Positions 7,275 to 16,258 of a stretch of 64,000 bases of DNA are shown piece by piece; within the stretch, counting starts at the first letter, position 1; each line of letters starts with the position of its first letter. The DNA is from JBCCOW01 sp038749105 (GTDB taxonomy: Bacteria > Planctomycetota > Phycisphaerae > Phycisphaerales > Phycisphaeraceae). A program made the translations under genes and the position numbers. The DNA is taken from NCBI GenBank assembly GCA_038749105.1, contig JBCDIM010000014.1:11101-75100 (forward strand), read 5' to 3'. The notes under the pieces are model-generated. The model saw only the letters and a program-made list of their open reading frames with translations, was not told the origin of the DNA and ran no database searches.

Positions 7275-9552
7275 ACTGCCCCCCTTCGGTGTAGGTCGCC
7301 ATGATCGGTCGGACCTCGATCGGGCCGGTGATGCCGTCGGGCAGGGGGATGGTCGGGTCGTAGCGGACCTGGATGACACCCCAGCCGGCACCGGGGAGCT
7401 CGGACTCGAGGTCGCCGTCGGCGGCGGTGAAGTAGCCGAGCGTGGTGTTGAAGTTCGGGCTGGTCGGGCCGATGACCGGGCCGGTGTTGGACTGCGGCTC
7501 GAAGGTGGTCAGCAGCGTGCCGTTGATCTTGACCTGGCCGCGCATGTCGGCGAGGCCCGCGACGATCGTGCCCGAGAGCTCGACGGTCTGCTGCGCGTCG
7601 TGCGGGGCGATAAACGTCCCCAGCTCCACCGAGTACTGCGGGGCCAGCAGCGATGACCGCTTGTACAGCTGCTTCTCCTCGTTAGTCAACTGGTTGGATT
7701 CATCGATATCGAACCGCGTCGTGCCGGTGAAGGCGATCTTGTTGCGGGTGTGCGTGAACTCCTGCGGGGCATCCGAGACGATCGCGCCCTCGAACGTGCA
7801 GTTGTCGAAGCGCAGGTTGTTGGAGACGGTCTTGGTGTCCGCGACCTCGACGCCGTTGATGTCGACGACACGATCGGGGTGCTTCGGCGTGCCGTCCGAG
7901 AGCATCATCCCGGCGTAGTTGAAGTTCGGATCGGTGTTGTCGACCTCGGACTCGATGAAGGTCACGCCGATGAACCGGCAGTTGACAAACAGCGCGTTGG
8001 TGCCCTTCGGGATCTTGATGTCCTTGAAGGTCATGTTCCGGTAGACCGGGCGGTCGTACCAGTCGTACGGGTAGGCGGCGCCGAAGGGGACCTGCTCCCG
8101 CTGGATCTCTCCGAGCGGCTGAGGCGAGTCGGGGTCGGCCGGGTCGTTGTTCGCGGCGTTCGCGGCGGCCTGGGCGGCCAGATCGCCGTCGGCGATGTTG
8201 CGGAACGTGTCGACATCGAAGTCGTCGGGCCCGAATTGGTACTGATCGCCCTCGGTCGAATCGAACGTCACGGCGTCGCCGGTCGAGGGATCGATCGGGC
8301 CCTGCAGGAAATCGGTGTACTCGCCGCCGGCGGCACCGGCCTCCCAGTTGTCGACGCCCGCGGTGACGTGCAGCTCGCCCTTGATCTTGGCGTAGAGGTC
8401 GTCGCTGTCGATCGCGCCGTCGCCGAAGCCGGGGCGGTTGGGGTCGCCCATGGTGTCGATCAGCTCCAGCAGCTGGCTGGCGTCGGCAGTGCTGAGCTTG
8501 GCCTGCAGTTCGCTCGCAGAGACCGAGTTGTCCGCGTTCGCGTCCATGTGGATCAGGAAGAAGTCGAACTCGTCGATGTAGCCGTCGCCGGAGAGGTCGA
8601 AGCTGGCGGGATCGACGTAGTCGGCGGTCTCGGACGAGTTGTAGATGTTCAGACGGTTGTCGCCGTCCTGGTCGTCCGCAGCGATCGAGCCCATCAGCAG
8701 GTCGAGGTCGGCGTCGAGCGCAGGGTCAAGACCGCGGAAGTCCGAGGCGATCTGGATGGGGTGCCCGTTGTTGAGGTCGACCTCGGTGAACCGAGAGCCG
8801 ACCGGGCCCTCGACGAGCACGTTCTTGCCGATCATGACCCGGCTGCGGGAGAGGATGGCGAAGCGGATCTTCTTGTCGATCCGGTAGTCGAGAGAGATCG
8901 ACCGGTAAAAGCGCTGCCCGACCGGGCCGTCGGCGGCGGTGACGCGGATGCGGATGAAGTTCGCGCCCAGCGGGTTAGCGGCGGACACGGGGGCGACGAT
9001 GCCGGTGGACGGGTCGGAGCCGTCGTAGGGCGGCCGGTCGTAGTAGGCGCTGTCGTAGTCCTCGCCGGCCAGCGGGTGCGGGGTGAGCGTGGCGGTGAAC
9101 GACGGGGCGTTGGCGGAGGGCCCGACGCGGATCGGCCCAACGGTAACGGTGGTGCCGTCGAAGATCGGCTCGGCGTCGTTGTGGAACTCCGACGACAGCG
9201 ACGTGACCAGGGCGTTAGCGGTGGTGGCCCAGAGACTCGGGGCGTTGGCGGCGTTGATCTCGCCGTCGGTGGTGGTGACGGTCTGGGCGATCTGGGCGAG
9301 GCGGTAGGTGATGAAGTCGACGCCGGTGTCGGCGGCGGAGAGGGCGCGGTTGACCTTGATGTGCGAATCGGCGGTCTTGAGGTTGCCCTCCGAGACGATC
9401 GCCATGGCCGCGGCGAGGCTGCCGAAGATCACCAGGAAGAGCATGGCAAGGATGGCCGCGGCACCGCGCTGACGGGCGTGGCGACGCAGCATGATGCGTG
9501 GGACGGGAACGCGCCCTGGATCACACGTCATGGTGTGGGGGGCGTTATTCAT
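7273..9552 (-). CDS. PilX/GspK-like minor pilin with EF-hand motifs
   Basis: The 759-residue protein begins with a basic stretch and then GAAAILAMLFLVIFGSLAA, the N-terminal helix of PilX/GspK-type minor pilins, which start the pseudopilus tip. The following SAADTG is typical of PilX-like proteins. About residues 270-340 hold two EF-hand or dockerin-type loops: DLSGDGYIDEFDF and DANADNSVSASEL. A third acidic stretch, DQDGDNRLN, precedes them. The C-terminal part has beta-solenoid-like repeats. The length is more than twice that of typical GspK (about 330 residues). It overlaps the upstream PilV-like gene by 8 bp and abuts the downstream one, so the three are translationally coupled. Confidence 0.8.
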   Translation of the reverse strand: MNNAPHTMTCDPGRVPVPRIMLRRHARQRGAAAILAMLFLVIFGSLAAAMAIVSEGNLKTADSHIKVNRALSAADTGVDFITYRLAQIAQTVTTTDGEINAANAPSLWATTANALVTSLSSEFHNDAEPIFDGTTVTVGPIRVGPSANAPSFTATLTPHPLAGEDYDSAYYDRPPYDGSDPSTGIVAPVSAANPLGANFIRIRVTAADGPVGQRFYRSISLDYRIDKKIRFAILSRSRVMIGKNVLVEGPVGSRFTEVDLNNGHPIQIASDFRGLDPALDADLDLLMGSIAADDQDGDNRLNIYNSSETADYVDPASFDLSGDGYIDEFDFFLIHMDANADNSVSASELQAKLSTADASQLLELIDTMGDPNRPGFGDGAIDSDDLYAKIKGELHVTAGVDNWEAGAAGGEYTDFLQGPIDPSTGDAVTFDSTEGDQYQFGPDDFDVDTFRNIADGDLAAQAAANAANNDPADPDSPQPLGEIQREQVPFGAAYPYDWYDRPVYRNMTFKDIKIPKGTNALFVNCRFIGVTFIESEVDNTDPNFNYAGMMLSDGTPKHPDRVVDINGVEVADTKTVSNNLRFDNCTFEGAIVSDAPQEFTHTRNKIAFTGTTRFDIDESNQLTNEEKQLYKRSSLLAPQYSVELGTFIAPHDAQQTVELSGTIVAGLADMRGQVKINGTLLTTFEPQSNTGPVIGPTSPNFNTTLGYFTAADGDLESELPGAGWGVIQVRYDPTIPLPDGITGPIEVRPIMATYTEGGQ

Positions 9553-10132
9553 CGGTGACGATCCAGTTCAGCTCGGTGACGGTGTTGGTCTGACCCGTCA
9601 GGGGGTCGGTGTAGAGGACAGTGACATCGACGCGGACGACGGGCGTGCTGCCCAGCGGCTGGGTGAACGGGGAGTTGATGTGGTCGGCGGTGACGTTGGT
9701 GACGTTGATCCGCTGGGTCCACTGGCTCAGTTCGGGCAGCGACTGACGCAGTGCGTTGACGGGGGGGTTGAAGGTCAGCCCGGTCCCCGTGCCTGAAGCG
9801 ACGACGCCGGCGAAGTCGTCGAGGTCGTCATAGTCGAGGATGCCGTTCTCGCCGGCTTCGGGACCGAAGTTGCTCCGGCCGGTGATGGGGTCGTGCTGAG
9901 GGAGCGTCATCGTGAGCTCACGCAGCTCGTTGGCGAGCAGCACCGCCTCGCCGGTCCGCGTCGCCCAGTTGTTCTTCTGGTGGTAGGCCTGCTGGGCCGC
10001 GACAATCGAGAGCACGCCGGTGCCGACGATCACGGTGGTCAGCGCGGCCTCGATCAGGGTGAAGCCGGAGCGGCGTCGGCTTCGCCGGCGTGGAGGCTGT
10101 AGGTTGTAGGTTGTAGGTTGTAGGTGATTCAT
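9545..10132 (-). CDS. Prepilin-like protein (PilV/GspI-like)
   Basis: This 195-residue protein has a clear prepilin signal, RRRSRRRSG followed by FTLIEAALTTVIVGTGVL, with cleavage expected after the Gly before Phe. A soluble head follows, with NELREL and VRVDVTVLYTDPLTG, as in PilV/GspI minor pilins. The ATG at 10132 is used. Codons after it read HLQPTTYNLQP because they consist of 7-bp repeats (10095-10129), the second case in this operon of such an array in a prepilin leader. The gene overlaps the next by 8 bp. Assignment as PilV rather than PilE-like is tentative. Confidence 0.75.
   Translation of the reverse strand: MNHLQPTTYNLQPPRRRSRRRSGFTLIEAALTTVIVGTGVLSIVAAQQAYHQKNNWATRTGEAVLLANELRELTMTLPQHDPITGRSNFGPEAGENGILDYDDLDDFAGVVASGTGTGLTFNPPVNALRQSLPELSQWTQRINVTNVTADHINSPFTQPLGSTPVVRVDVTVLYTDPLTGQTNTVTELNWIVTDE
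10074..10129. repeat. Hairpin plus 7-bp tandem array C
   Basis: CGTCGGC-TTC-GCCGGCG (10074-10090) forms a 7-bp stem with one G-T pair. It is followed closely by GGCTGTA and three perfect GGTTGTA units with a diverged fifth (10095-10129). It has the same layout as array A: hairpin next to the prepilin cleavage codons, repeats toward the start codon. Confidence 0.85.
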
Positions 10133-10225
10133 TGGGCGCACCGATGCCTGTGATCTATACGATTCATCGGCGATGAGGTCGTCCGGATATAGGCCTGACG
10201 CTGGGTTGTTGGCTTAACTAATCAT

Positions 10226-10268
10226 TACAACCTGCCGGCCTACCACCTACGGCCTACCACCTACAACC
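10226..10268. repeat. 7-bp tandem array D (inverted relative to array C)
   Basis: Units TACAACC, TACCACC, TACGGCC, TACCACC and TACAACC, with one 8-bp unit, lie just behind the stop codon of the PilC/GspF gene. They are the reverse complement of the GGTTGTA units of array C. The two arrays enclose about 100 bp. Confidence 0.8.
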
Positions 10269-10272
10269 TCAC

Positions 10273-11502
10273 TCACTTCACCAGCGACGAGAGCTTGAAG
10301 ATCGGCAGGATGATCGCCATGGCGATGAAGCCGACCACCGAGCCCATGACCACGATCATGATCGGCTCGATCATGCTGGTCACGGTCTTGATGGTTTCTT
10401 TGAGGCGTTTGGAGTAGAAGCCGGAGATCTCGTCGAGCACCTCGCCGAGCTTACCCGACTCTTCACCGGCGCCGATCATCTGCACCACGGGCTTGGGCAG
10501 CAGGGGGGTCTTGCTGAGCGGCTGGGAGATCTTCTTGCCCTGCTTTACCGCGGAGTAGACGCCGCGCCACATCCGCCGGAACGGGCGGTTGCCGGAGATC
10601 TCGCCGGTGATCGCGAGGGTGTCGAGCATCGGGACGCCGGCGTTGACCAGCTCGCCCATCGTGTGGAGCGACCGGCTGATGTACAGCGCCCGGAACATGC
10701 GGGAGAAGACGGGGACGCGGAGCTTGAGCCGGTCGAAGTGCCAGCCGCCCGCGTCGGTCTTGGTCAGGAAGTAGAGCAGGATCCCCGCACCGAAGAGCGC
10801 CCCAAGCACGGCCCACCACCACTGGACCATGAAGGCCGAAAGGGCCATCAGGAAGATCGTGGGCCAGGGCATCGCCGCTTCTTTGCCCTCGAAAACCGAG
10901 GCGAAGCGGGGCAGGACGAACGTGAGCAGGAAAATGGTGACGCCGACCGCGAGGGTGGCGATCATGCCGGGGTAGATCATGGCCCCGACGACCATCTGGC
11001 GGGTCTCAATCTGCTGAGCGAGGTACGCGGCGATGCGTTCGAGCATCTGGCTGAAGCTGCCGGACATCTCTGAGGCGCGGACCATGTTGATGTAGAGCGG
11101 CCCGAAGAGCTTGCCGTGCTTCGCCAGCGCGTCGCTGAACGGCTTGCCGGACTCGACCTCCTGCTTGATCGAGAAGAGGATCGCCTTGAACTTCGGGTTC
11201 TCCTGCTGCTCGGCGATGCCTTCAAGGGCAGCCCGGAGCGAGATGCCCGCACGCACCATGACCGCAAGCTGCGTCGTGAAGTTCAGCACGTCCTTCTGCG
11301 ACGGTCCCGAGCTGTAGTTCAGCGACTTGAGGAAGTCGCTCATCGACCGGCTGCTGCTGGCGCCCTTCATCGGGGTCAGCGAGAGGACCGTGTTGCCCTG
11401 CGCCCGCAGCGCCGACGCGGCGGCGAGGGCGTTCTCGGCCGCGAGGGTGCCGACGGAGGTCTTGCCGTCGGCTAGGCGTGTCTGGTAGCGGTACGTGGGC
11501 AT
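10273..11502 (-). CDS. pilC: Type IV pilus / type II secretion inner-membrane platform protein (PilC/GspF)
   Basis: A 409-residue protein with two T2SSF domains. The first is around FTTQLAVMVRAGISLRAALE and the second around SRSLHTMGELVNAGVPMLDT. Three membrane segments are visible: near MIATLAVGVTIFLLTFVLP, near AVLGALFGAGILLYF, and the C-terminal IMIVVMGSVVGFIAMAIILP. The signature GEESGKLGEVLDEIS is present. PilC/GspF is the membrane platform that couples the cytoplasmic ATPase to pilin assembly. The length is as expected. It lies 37 bp behind the PilT-type ATPase gene, and the prepilin-like genes follow. Whether the machine makes pili or secretes proteins cannot be decided from this part alone. 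Confidence 0.95.
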   Translation of the reverse strand: MPTYRYQTRLADGKTSVGTLAAENALAAASALRAQGNTVLSLTPMKGASSSRSMSDFLKSLNYSSGPSQKDVLNFTTQLAVMVRAGISLRAALEGIAEQQENPKFKAILFSIKQEVESGKPFSDALAKHGKLFGPLYINMVRASEMSGSFSQMLERIAAYLAQQIETRQMVVGAMIYPGMIATLAVGVTIFLLTFVLPRFASVFEGKEAAMPWPTIFLMALSAFMVQWWWAVLGALFGAGILLYFLTKTDAGGWHFDRLKLRVPVFSRMFRALYISRSLHTMGELVNAGVPMLDTLAITGEISGNRPFRRMWRGVYSAVKQGKKISQPLSKTPLLPKPVVQMIGAGEESGKLGEVLDEISGFYSKRLKETIKTVTSMIEPIMIVVMGSVVGFIAMAIILPIFKLSSLVK

Positions 11503-11539
11503 GGGTTAACTACGGGGGTGAGTCGGTGGCGGGGTCCGT

Positions 11540-12595
11540 TTAGGCCGCGAGGGAGCGTTCGAGCTTCTCGGGATAAGCGGCCTGAGCGATCGCGTCTTCC
11601 TTGGTGATCTTGCCGTTGAAGTAGAGCTCGGCGATCGCGTTATCCAGCGAATTCATGCCGATCTGCCGGTTGGTTTCGATGACGTTGGGGATCTCGAAGG
11701 CCCGGTCTTCGCGGATCAGGTTCCGCACCGCAGGCGTGCAGAGCATGATCTCGGTCGCCGGGATCATGCCCTCGTTGTCGAGCCGTTTGAACAGGGTCTG
11801 CGAGACCACGGCCTGGAGCGTGTTGGCGAGCATCGAGCGGATCTGGTTCTGCTGATCCGACGGGTACATGTCGATGATGCGTTCCACGGTCTGCGAGGCG
11901 TTGACGGTGTGCAGGGTCGAGAAGACGAGGTGGCCGGTCTCGGCGGCGGTGATCGCAGCGGCGGTGGTCTCGAGGTCACGCATCTCACCGACGAGGATGA
12001 TGTCGGGGTCCTGACGCAGGACGTGGCGGAGGCCGGAGGCGAAGGACGGGGTGTCCTGCCCGAGCTCGCGCTGCTCGATGACGCACTTGTCGGAGACCTG
12101 GGCGTATTCGATCGGGTCTTCGAGGGTGATGACGTGCTTGTAGTAGCGTTTGTTCATCGCGTCGATCATCGCGGCGAGCGTGGTCGACTTGCCCGAGCCG
12201 GTGTCGCCGGTGACCAGGACGAGCCCGCGGGGCAGGTAGGTCAGGCGGGAGATGACCTCGGGGAGGTTGAGCTTTTCGAGGGGTGGGATCTTGGTCTTGA
12301 TCGCACGCAGGGCGAGGCCGACGGCGTTGCGTTGGAGGTGGGCGTTGACGCGGTATCTGCCGAGGCCGTCGATCTGGAAGGAGAAGTCGGCGTCCTTGAT
12401 CTTCTCGAAGACCTTCATCTGGTCGGGCCCGGCCATCTGCTTGAGCAGCGACATCGAGTCTTCGGGGGTCAGCTCGGGGAAGTCCATGGGGGTCATCCGG
12501 GTGTGGATACGGACCATGGGCTTGTGGCCTGCGATGAGGTGGATGTCAGACGCATCCAGTTCCATGGCGGCGGCGAGGACTTTGGACAGTTCCAT
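11540..12595 (-). CDS. pilT: PilT-type twitching ATPase
   Basis: The 351-residue cytoplasmic ATPase has the family core: Walker A GDTGSGKST (Lys136), the Asp box VITLEDPIEY, Walker B DPDIILVGEMRDLET and the His box FSTLHT. PilT drives pilus retraction; with only this ATPase in view, a PilB-type assembly ATPase must be encoded elsewhere. The start at 12595 (MELSKVLAAAMELDASDIHL) matches the family N-terminus; the longer upstream frame is Pro/Arg-rich without similarity. It is the first gene of the pilus operon read leftwards. Confidence 0.93.
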   Translation of the reverse strand: MELSKVLAAAMELDASDIHLIAGHKPMVRIHTRMTPMDFPELTPEDSMSLLKQMAGPDQMKVFEKIKDADFSFQIDGLGRYRVNAHLQRNAVGLALRAIKTKIPPLEKLNLPEVISRLTYLPRGLVLVTGDTGSGKSTTLAAMIDAMNKRYYKHVITLEDPIEYAQVSDKCVIEQRELGQDTPSFASGLRHVLRQDPDIILVGEMRDLETTAAAITAAETGHLVFSTLHTVNASQTVERIIDMYPSDQQNQIRSMLANTLQAVVSQTLFKRLDNEGMIPATEIMLCTPAVRNLIREDRAFEIPNVIETNRQIGMNSLDNAIAELYFNGKITKEDAIAQAAYPEKLERSLAA

Positions 12596-12820
12596 GGGCA
12601 GGCTCGATAGGGTGGGGGACGGTCTGTATGCGGCTGCGGTGCGGAACGGATCGCGGGCGCAGCGGCGGAACGATCCCTGGACTCTTGGGGTATCGACCGG
12701 CGGGTGAGGCTGGATAAGGGTTAGCGGCTGTGAAGATGCGGAGTGGGCATGGTTTCGGGCTGGGGGTGTTACAGCTTGCCCAGGCGCTACAGATGGACCG
12801 GGCCGGACACGACGGAGCGC

Positions 12821-12855
12821 AAAAAAAACACGCGGCCCGGGTGCGGAGCCGCGTG
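12821..12855 (-). terminator. Rho-independent terminator of the PEP-CTERM gene
   Basis: On the minus strand CACGCGGC pairs with GCCGCGTG and is followed by eight T. It lies 40 bp past the PEP-CTERM stop codon and separates that gene from pilT. The rest of 12596-12894 shows no gene. Confidence 0.9.
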
Positions 12856-12894
12856 CTGAAACAGTGGGTTCGGAGGTGGGTGCGAGCCGGGCGG

Positions 12895-13974
12895 TCAGCG
12901 CGATTGCCGGCGCCGGGTGCCGAGGAGCATGGCACCCACACCAAAGATCGCCAGCGACGTCGGCTCGGGGATGGCGTACAGGCCGGTGCCTTCGCCGTTG
13001 CGGTTGATGAAGTACCACCAACCGATGTTCCCGTTGACCCAGGTCAGGCCACCAACGATGTCGTTTTCGGCGGGTCCAGCAATGAGGTCGGAATCGCTGA
13101 TGACCAGGGAGAGGGTGCCGGGCGCGTTGTCAGGATCGAAGCTGTAGATGCTGTCGGCGCCGTCTTCATAAAAGTAGATCAGCCCGTCGGGTGCATACAA
13201 CATCTTGTCTACGCGGACGTCGGAGCGCCCGGTGACGGCAATGATCTGGGCTTCAGTGAGGATGATTTCGTAGTCGTTGGAGGCACCCGAGTAGTCGAGG
13301 CTGTAGATGTTGTCGGACCCGTCGTCGCCGAAGAAGAGCTTTTTCTCGGTGGGGCTGATCGTGAACCCGTTGAGTGTGTTGTTGCCGACGTTGGTCGTGA
13401 GTTCACTGGCAGACGCGAGCTCGGAGATGGCCCCGCCAGGCGTGATCAGCAGCAGGCTGTCGTTAGACATATTTGTTTCATAGACCACGATGTTGCCGTC
13501 GGGATCGATGGCTTGTTCAGTCAGGTTGGCCGACGTCCCCGTGGTGGCGATATTCAGGTCCGCGTTGCTAGCCAGCGACGTCAGGGCACCGGTGCTGAGG
13601 TTGAGCGAATAGACGGCGTCGCTGCGGCGGTCGGCAATGATCGCGGGGTTCCCCAAACCGAGCGCGGCTTGCCCGAGGTCAAAGCCCTGTGTTGGCTCAC
13701 CGCTGGCGTTGGCGTAGTCGAGGCTGTCCACGAGGATGTTCGAGCCATCGCCGAGGACGATCAGCGAATCCCCAAAGACGGGTCCCGAGATTGTGAACAA
13801 GAACTCCCCACCGATTTCGGTGACGCCGGTAATGCTGGTGTTACTTGACGCAGTGGGATGAAGCTCGTTGAGCGAGATGATCTGGCGATAATCCACGCCG
13901 AAGGCCTGTCCGGAAGCGGCGAGGGAAAGCCCGAGGACCACGGCCTGGGATGCTTTGAGGGAAGACAGGTTCAT
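12895..13974 (-). CDS. PEP-CTERM sorting-domain protein with beta-propeller-like repeats
   Basis: A 359-residue exported protein. The start at 13974 is preceded by AGGAG and opens a signal peptide (LSLAASGQAFG). The middle has repeated segments such as YSLNLSTGALTSLA, YSLDYSG and YSFDPDNAPGTLS with DGLIYFYEDG. This suggests a beta-propeller resembling those found in surface or metabolic sensing proteins. The C-terminus is a PEP-CTERM signal: IPEPTSLAIFGVGAMLLGTR, with the Pro-Glu-Pro motif, a membrane helix and a basic end. It is therefore a likely substrate of an exosortase such as the one at the left edge. It stands alone with its own terminator. Confidence 0.9.
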   Translation of the reverse strand: MNLSSLKASQAVVLGLSLAASGQAFGVDYRQIISLNELHPTASSNTSITGVTEIGGEFLFTISGPVFGDSLIVLGDGSNILVDSLDYANASGEPTQGFDLGQAALGLGNPAIIADRRSDAVYSLNLSTGALTSLASNADLNIATTGTSANLTEQAIDPDGNIVVYETNMSNDSLLLITPGGAISELASASELTTNVGNNTLNGFTISPTEKKLFFGDDGSDNIYSLDYSGASNDYEIILTEAQIIAVTGRSDVRVDKMLYAPDGLIYFYEDGADSIYSFDPDNAPGTLSLVISDSDLIAGPAENDIVGGLTWVNGNIGWWYFINRNGEGTGLYAIPEPTSLAIFGVGAMLLGTRRRQSR

Positions 13975-14036
13975 TTTGGTTTCTCCTAAGCTCCAAGTAC
14001 AAAACGGGGGGACGCAGGCGACGTACACTAGCCGAA

Positions 14037-14891
14037 ATGAGATTCAGTCACAAGCATCTCCGGTTTGGGGGGTCGAAAGCCCCGGCGTTCACTCTCATTG
14101 AGCTTTTGGTGGTGATCTCGATCATCGCGCTGCTCATCGGGATTTTGCTTCCGGTGCTGGGGGGAGCACGTGAGGCGGCTCGGCAATCGGTGTGTCTCTC
14201 CAACCAGCGGCAGCTGAATGTCGCGTCGTTCGCCTTCGCGTCGGATCGGGATGAAACCCTACCGACGCACTACGACCCGAACGGGCCCGTGGTCCCCAAT
14301 GCGATCGGTAGCCCGGTGCTGACCTACCGGATTGCGCAGGGGCCGAGCGCCAACGACATGGAGGTTGTGGGGATCGGCCGACTGTTTTTTGAGGGTTTTC
14401 TCGACGACCCGGGCGTCTTCTTCTGCCCCGCGCAGGATGCGGAGCAGTGGCAGCCGGGGCACTTCCCCGAGCCGTTCGGCGAGGTGGGGATGCCAGGCCT
14501 GCCGGGAGACGACTCGTCTGCCGATATCGACACCTTCCTGGTGCGTAGCAACTACATGTACAACGCCGTGGTGACGTTCGGCAACGGGCTCGGCGCTCGG
14601 CCTCGTCTGTACGACACCATCCCGGAATTCGATACGGAGATCGGCACAACCGCCGAGACCCAGTTCCCTAGCGAGGCGCCGCTTACCCTCGACCTCCTGA
14701 TCGGTTGGCGGTACGACACCAACGCCCATCAGCAGAATTCCTGGTTCCAGGCGAGCTTCATCGATGGGCACGGTGAGGGTTTTTCTGACCCGCAGATCAC
14801 ACGGATCTACGCCGATGAGTCGCCCGCCTTTGAGAGCGTAAACTGGGCGACATTCCAGACGTTTTTGCTGCCCGAATTGTTGACGGAGTAG
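14037..14891 (+). CDS. Pseudopilin-type protein with N-terminal methylation motif
   Basis: The 284-residue protein has a short basic leader, then AFTLIELLVVISIIALLIGI, the prepilin cleavage/methylation motif with Glu at position +5 and a hydrophobic helix. It continues with ILLPVLGGAREAARQSVCLSNQRQL, the extended helix found in the large planctomycete family of DUF1559-like pseudopilins. The head includes the FIDGHGEGFSD segment near the end, comparable to the DGSV/DGH motif of this family. The function is unknown; these proteins occur in many copies per genome and are thought to be exported by the type II system. The gene is divergent from the PEP-CTERM gene. Confidence 0.85.
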   Translation: MRFSHKHLRFGGSKAPAFTLIELLVVISIIALLIGILLPVLGGAREAARQSVCLSNQRQLNVASFAFASDRDETLPTHYDPNGPVVPNAIGSPVLTYRIAQGPSANDMEVVGIGRLFFEGFLDDPGVFFCPAQDAEQWQPGHFPEPFGEVGMPGLPGDDSSADIDTFLVRSNYMYNAVVTFGNGLGARPRLYDTIPEFDTEIGTTAETQFPSEAPLTLDLLIGWRYDTNAHQQNSWFQASFIDGHGEGFSDPQITRIYADESPAFESVNWATFQTFLLPELLTE

Positions 14892-14959
14892 CGTGCAAGT
14901 CGAAGCGTCGCGTAAGGCTCAAGACACCGTGATGACGCGGTGATCATCGAGGTTTGGTC

Positions 14960-15604
14960 ATGAAATACCTGAGTCGGCAAGCAGTCGAGTGGAACCTACC
15001 GAGTTACCTGTTGCATGCCGTGGTTGGCTTAATGTTGGCCGGGTCGGTACTGATATCTGGCGGTTGTACGGATCCGAGTCATGGGGAGACTGCGGTCTCG
15101 CACGAGTCTTCTGAGGTTGCCACGGCAGAAGTGGCACGCCAAGCTCGTGAAGCTTCCACGCAGGGGGAGCCTTATGTCGAGTACGGCGATTCGATCCCCG
15201 ACGTGGAAGGTGGAGTGGTTTCGGTCGAACGGCTTCTGGAGGAGCCTGAGCGTTACATCGGCCAAACGATCAGAGCGGGAGGCCAGGTCCAGAAAGTCTG
15301 CCAGAAGGCGGGGTGTTGGATCGAGATCGGAGGCTCGGGGCAGTCTCAGGGCTTGTTCATCAAGTTCACGTGCCCGATCGAAGGGCGGCTAATCCCCATG
15401 GCAGCGGTCGGGAAGCGGGCGGAAGTCATGGGTGAGCTACGCATCATCGAGATCTCTGAAGCACGGGCCCGGCATTACGCGGAGGACGACGGCCGGTCGC
15501 CGGAAGAGATCGCGGCGATCATCGGGCCGCAGCAGATGGTGACGATGGCCTCGCCGTCGGCGCGGGTGTTCGGGCTGGTATCGGACGGTGAAGGGATTCA
15601 ATGA
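14960..15604 (+). CDS. DUF4920 lipoprotein
   Basis: A 214-residue protein with a signal segment ending in ISGGC, a plausible lipobox, followed by an Asp/Ser/Glu-rich linker. The globular part matches the DUF4920 pattern: a VSVERLLEEPERYIGQTIRAGG strand-helix region, then VQKVCQKAGCWIEIG with two close cysteines, and LIPMAAVGKRAEVMGEL. This OB-like family is of unknown function and periplasmic. The ATG at 14960 is chosen over a TTG two codons earlier because of its GAGG ribosome binding site. No operon partner is evident. Confidence 0.75.
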   Translation: MKYLSRQAVEWNLPSYLLHAVVGLMLAGSVLISGGCTDPSHGETAVSHESSEVATAEVARQAREASTQGEPYVEYGDSIPDVEGGVVSVERLLEEPERYIGQTIRAGGQVQKVCQKAGCWIEIGGSGQSQGLFIKFTCPIEGRLIPMAAVGKRAEVMGELRIIEISEARARHYAEDDGRSPEEIAAIIGPQQMVTMASPSARVFGLVSDGEGIQ

Positions 15605-15664
15605 CGAACGTGCCGTCACGCCCCAGCGATGCGTCGCGTTGCGTCTATGGCCCTGCAGTATTGA

Positions 15665-16204
15665 TCAGGCGACGCGGCTGAAGGGATCAAGATCGATAGG
15701 GGTGTCGAACTGGATGCCGAGCTCGTAAGCAGCGGGGGGAACGGGTGCGTCGGTGTCGAGCGCATCGTCGTCGTGAAGATGAAGCGGTTTGCACCAGGCG
15801 ACACGGGCGGCGGTGATGATGCCGGGGACGTGCTCGGGCTGGAGGGCGACGGTACAGCGGGTGTCACGGGGGATGGGTGCGGCGTGGATGAAGCCGAGGC
15901 CGCCGGCGGAGATGTTTTGGGTGCGGATGGCGAAGGTGCCGGTGGCGCGGTAACCGTCGAGGCGGAGGACGCATCGACAGGTGGTGGCGAGGCGTTCGCC
16001 GTCGCGGCGGTCTTCCTGGGGGGGCAGTGCGTGGGTGTCGGGGGAACGCGGGGCATCCAGGTAGGCGTCGCGGTCCCGGCGGCTGCTCGCGAGCATCGCC
16101 ATCCACTGCTGGTCGGAGACCCAGATGCGCGACGACTCGGTGCCCTGGTAAGCGGTCGGGGCCAGGTCGGCGTCCGGGTTGGCTCTGGAAAACAGGCGTG
16201 GCAT
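15665..16204 (-). CDS. PilZ domain protein
   Basis: A 179-residue cytoplasmic protein. The PilZ motifs that bind cyclic di-GMP are visible: the basic RRDGER at about residue 66 and NISAGGLGFIH (D/N-x-S-x-x-G) about 30 residues later. It ends in a beta-barrel strand with YELGIQF. The N-terminal 60 residues have no recognisable domain. In a genome with exopolysaccharide and pilus genes, a c-di-GMP receptor controlling surface functions is expected, but no direct partner is shown by the context. Confidence 0.85.
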   Translation of the reverse strand: MPRLFSRANPDADLAPTAYQGTESSRIWVSDQQWMAMLASSRRDRDAYLDAPRSPDTHALPPQEDRRDGERLATTCRCVLRLDGYRATGTFAIRTQNISAGGLGFIHAAPIPRDTRCTVALQPEHVPGIITAARVAWCKPLHLHDDDALDTDAPVPPAAYELGIQFDTPIDLDPFSRVA

Positions 16205-16258
16205 CCCGAGGGGTATCGGGCGGTTCGGTGCGGGGCTGAAGGGCGTGCGGCAGCGCCA

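Noticed and set aside
7154..10268. The tandem 7-bp repeats as a CRISPR array.
   Set aside because: Units are only 7 bp, lie head to tail without unique spacers, and no cas gene is present.
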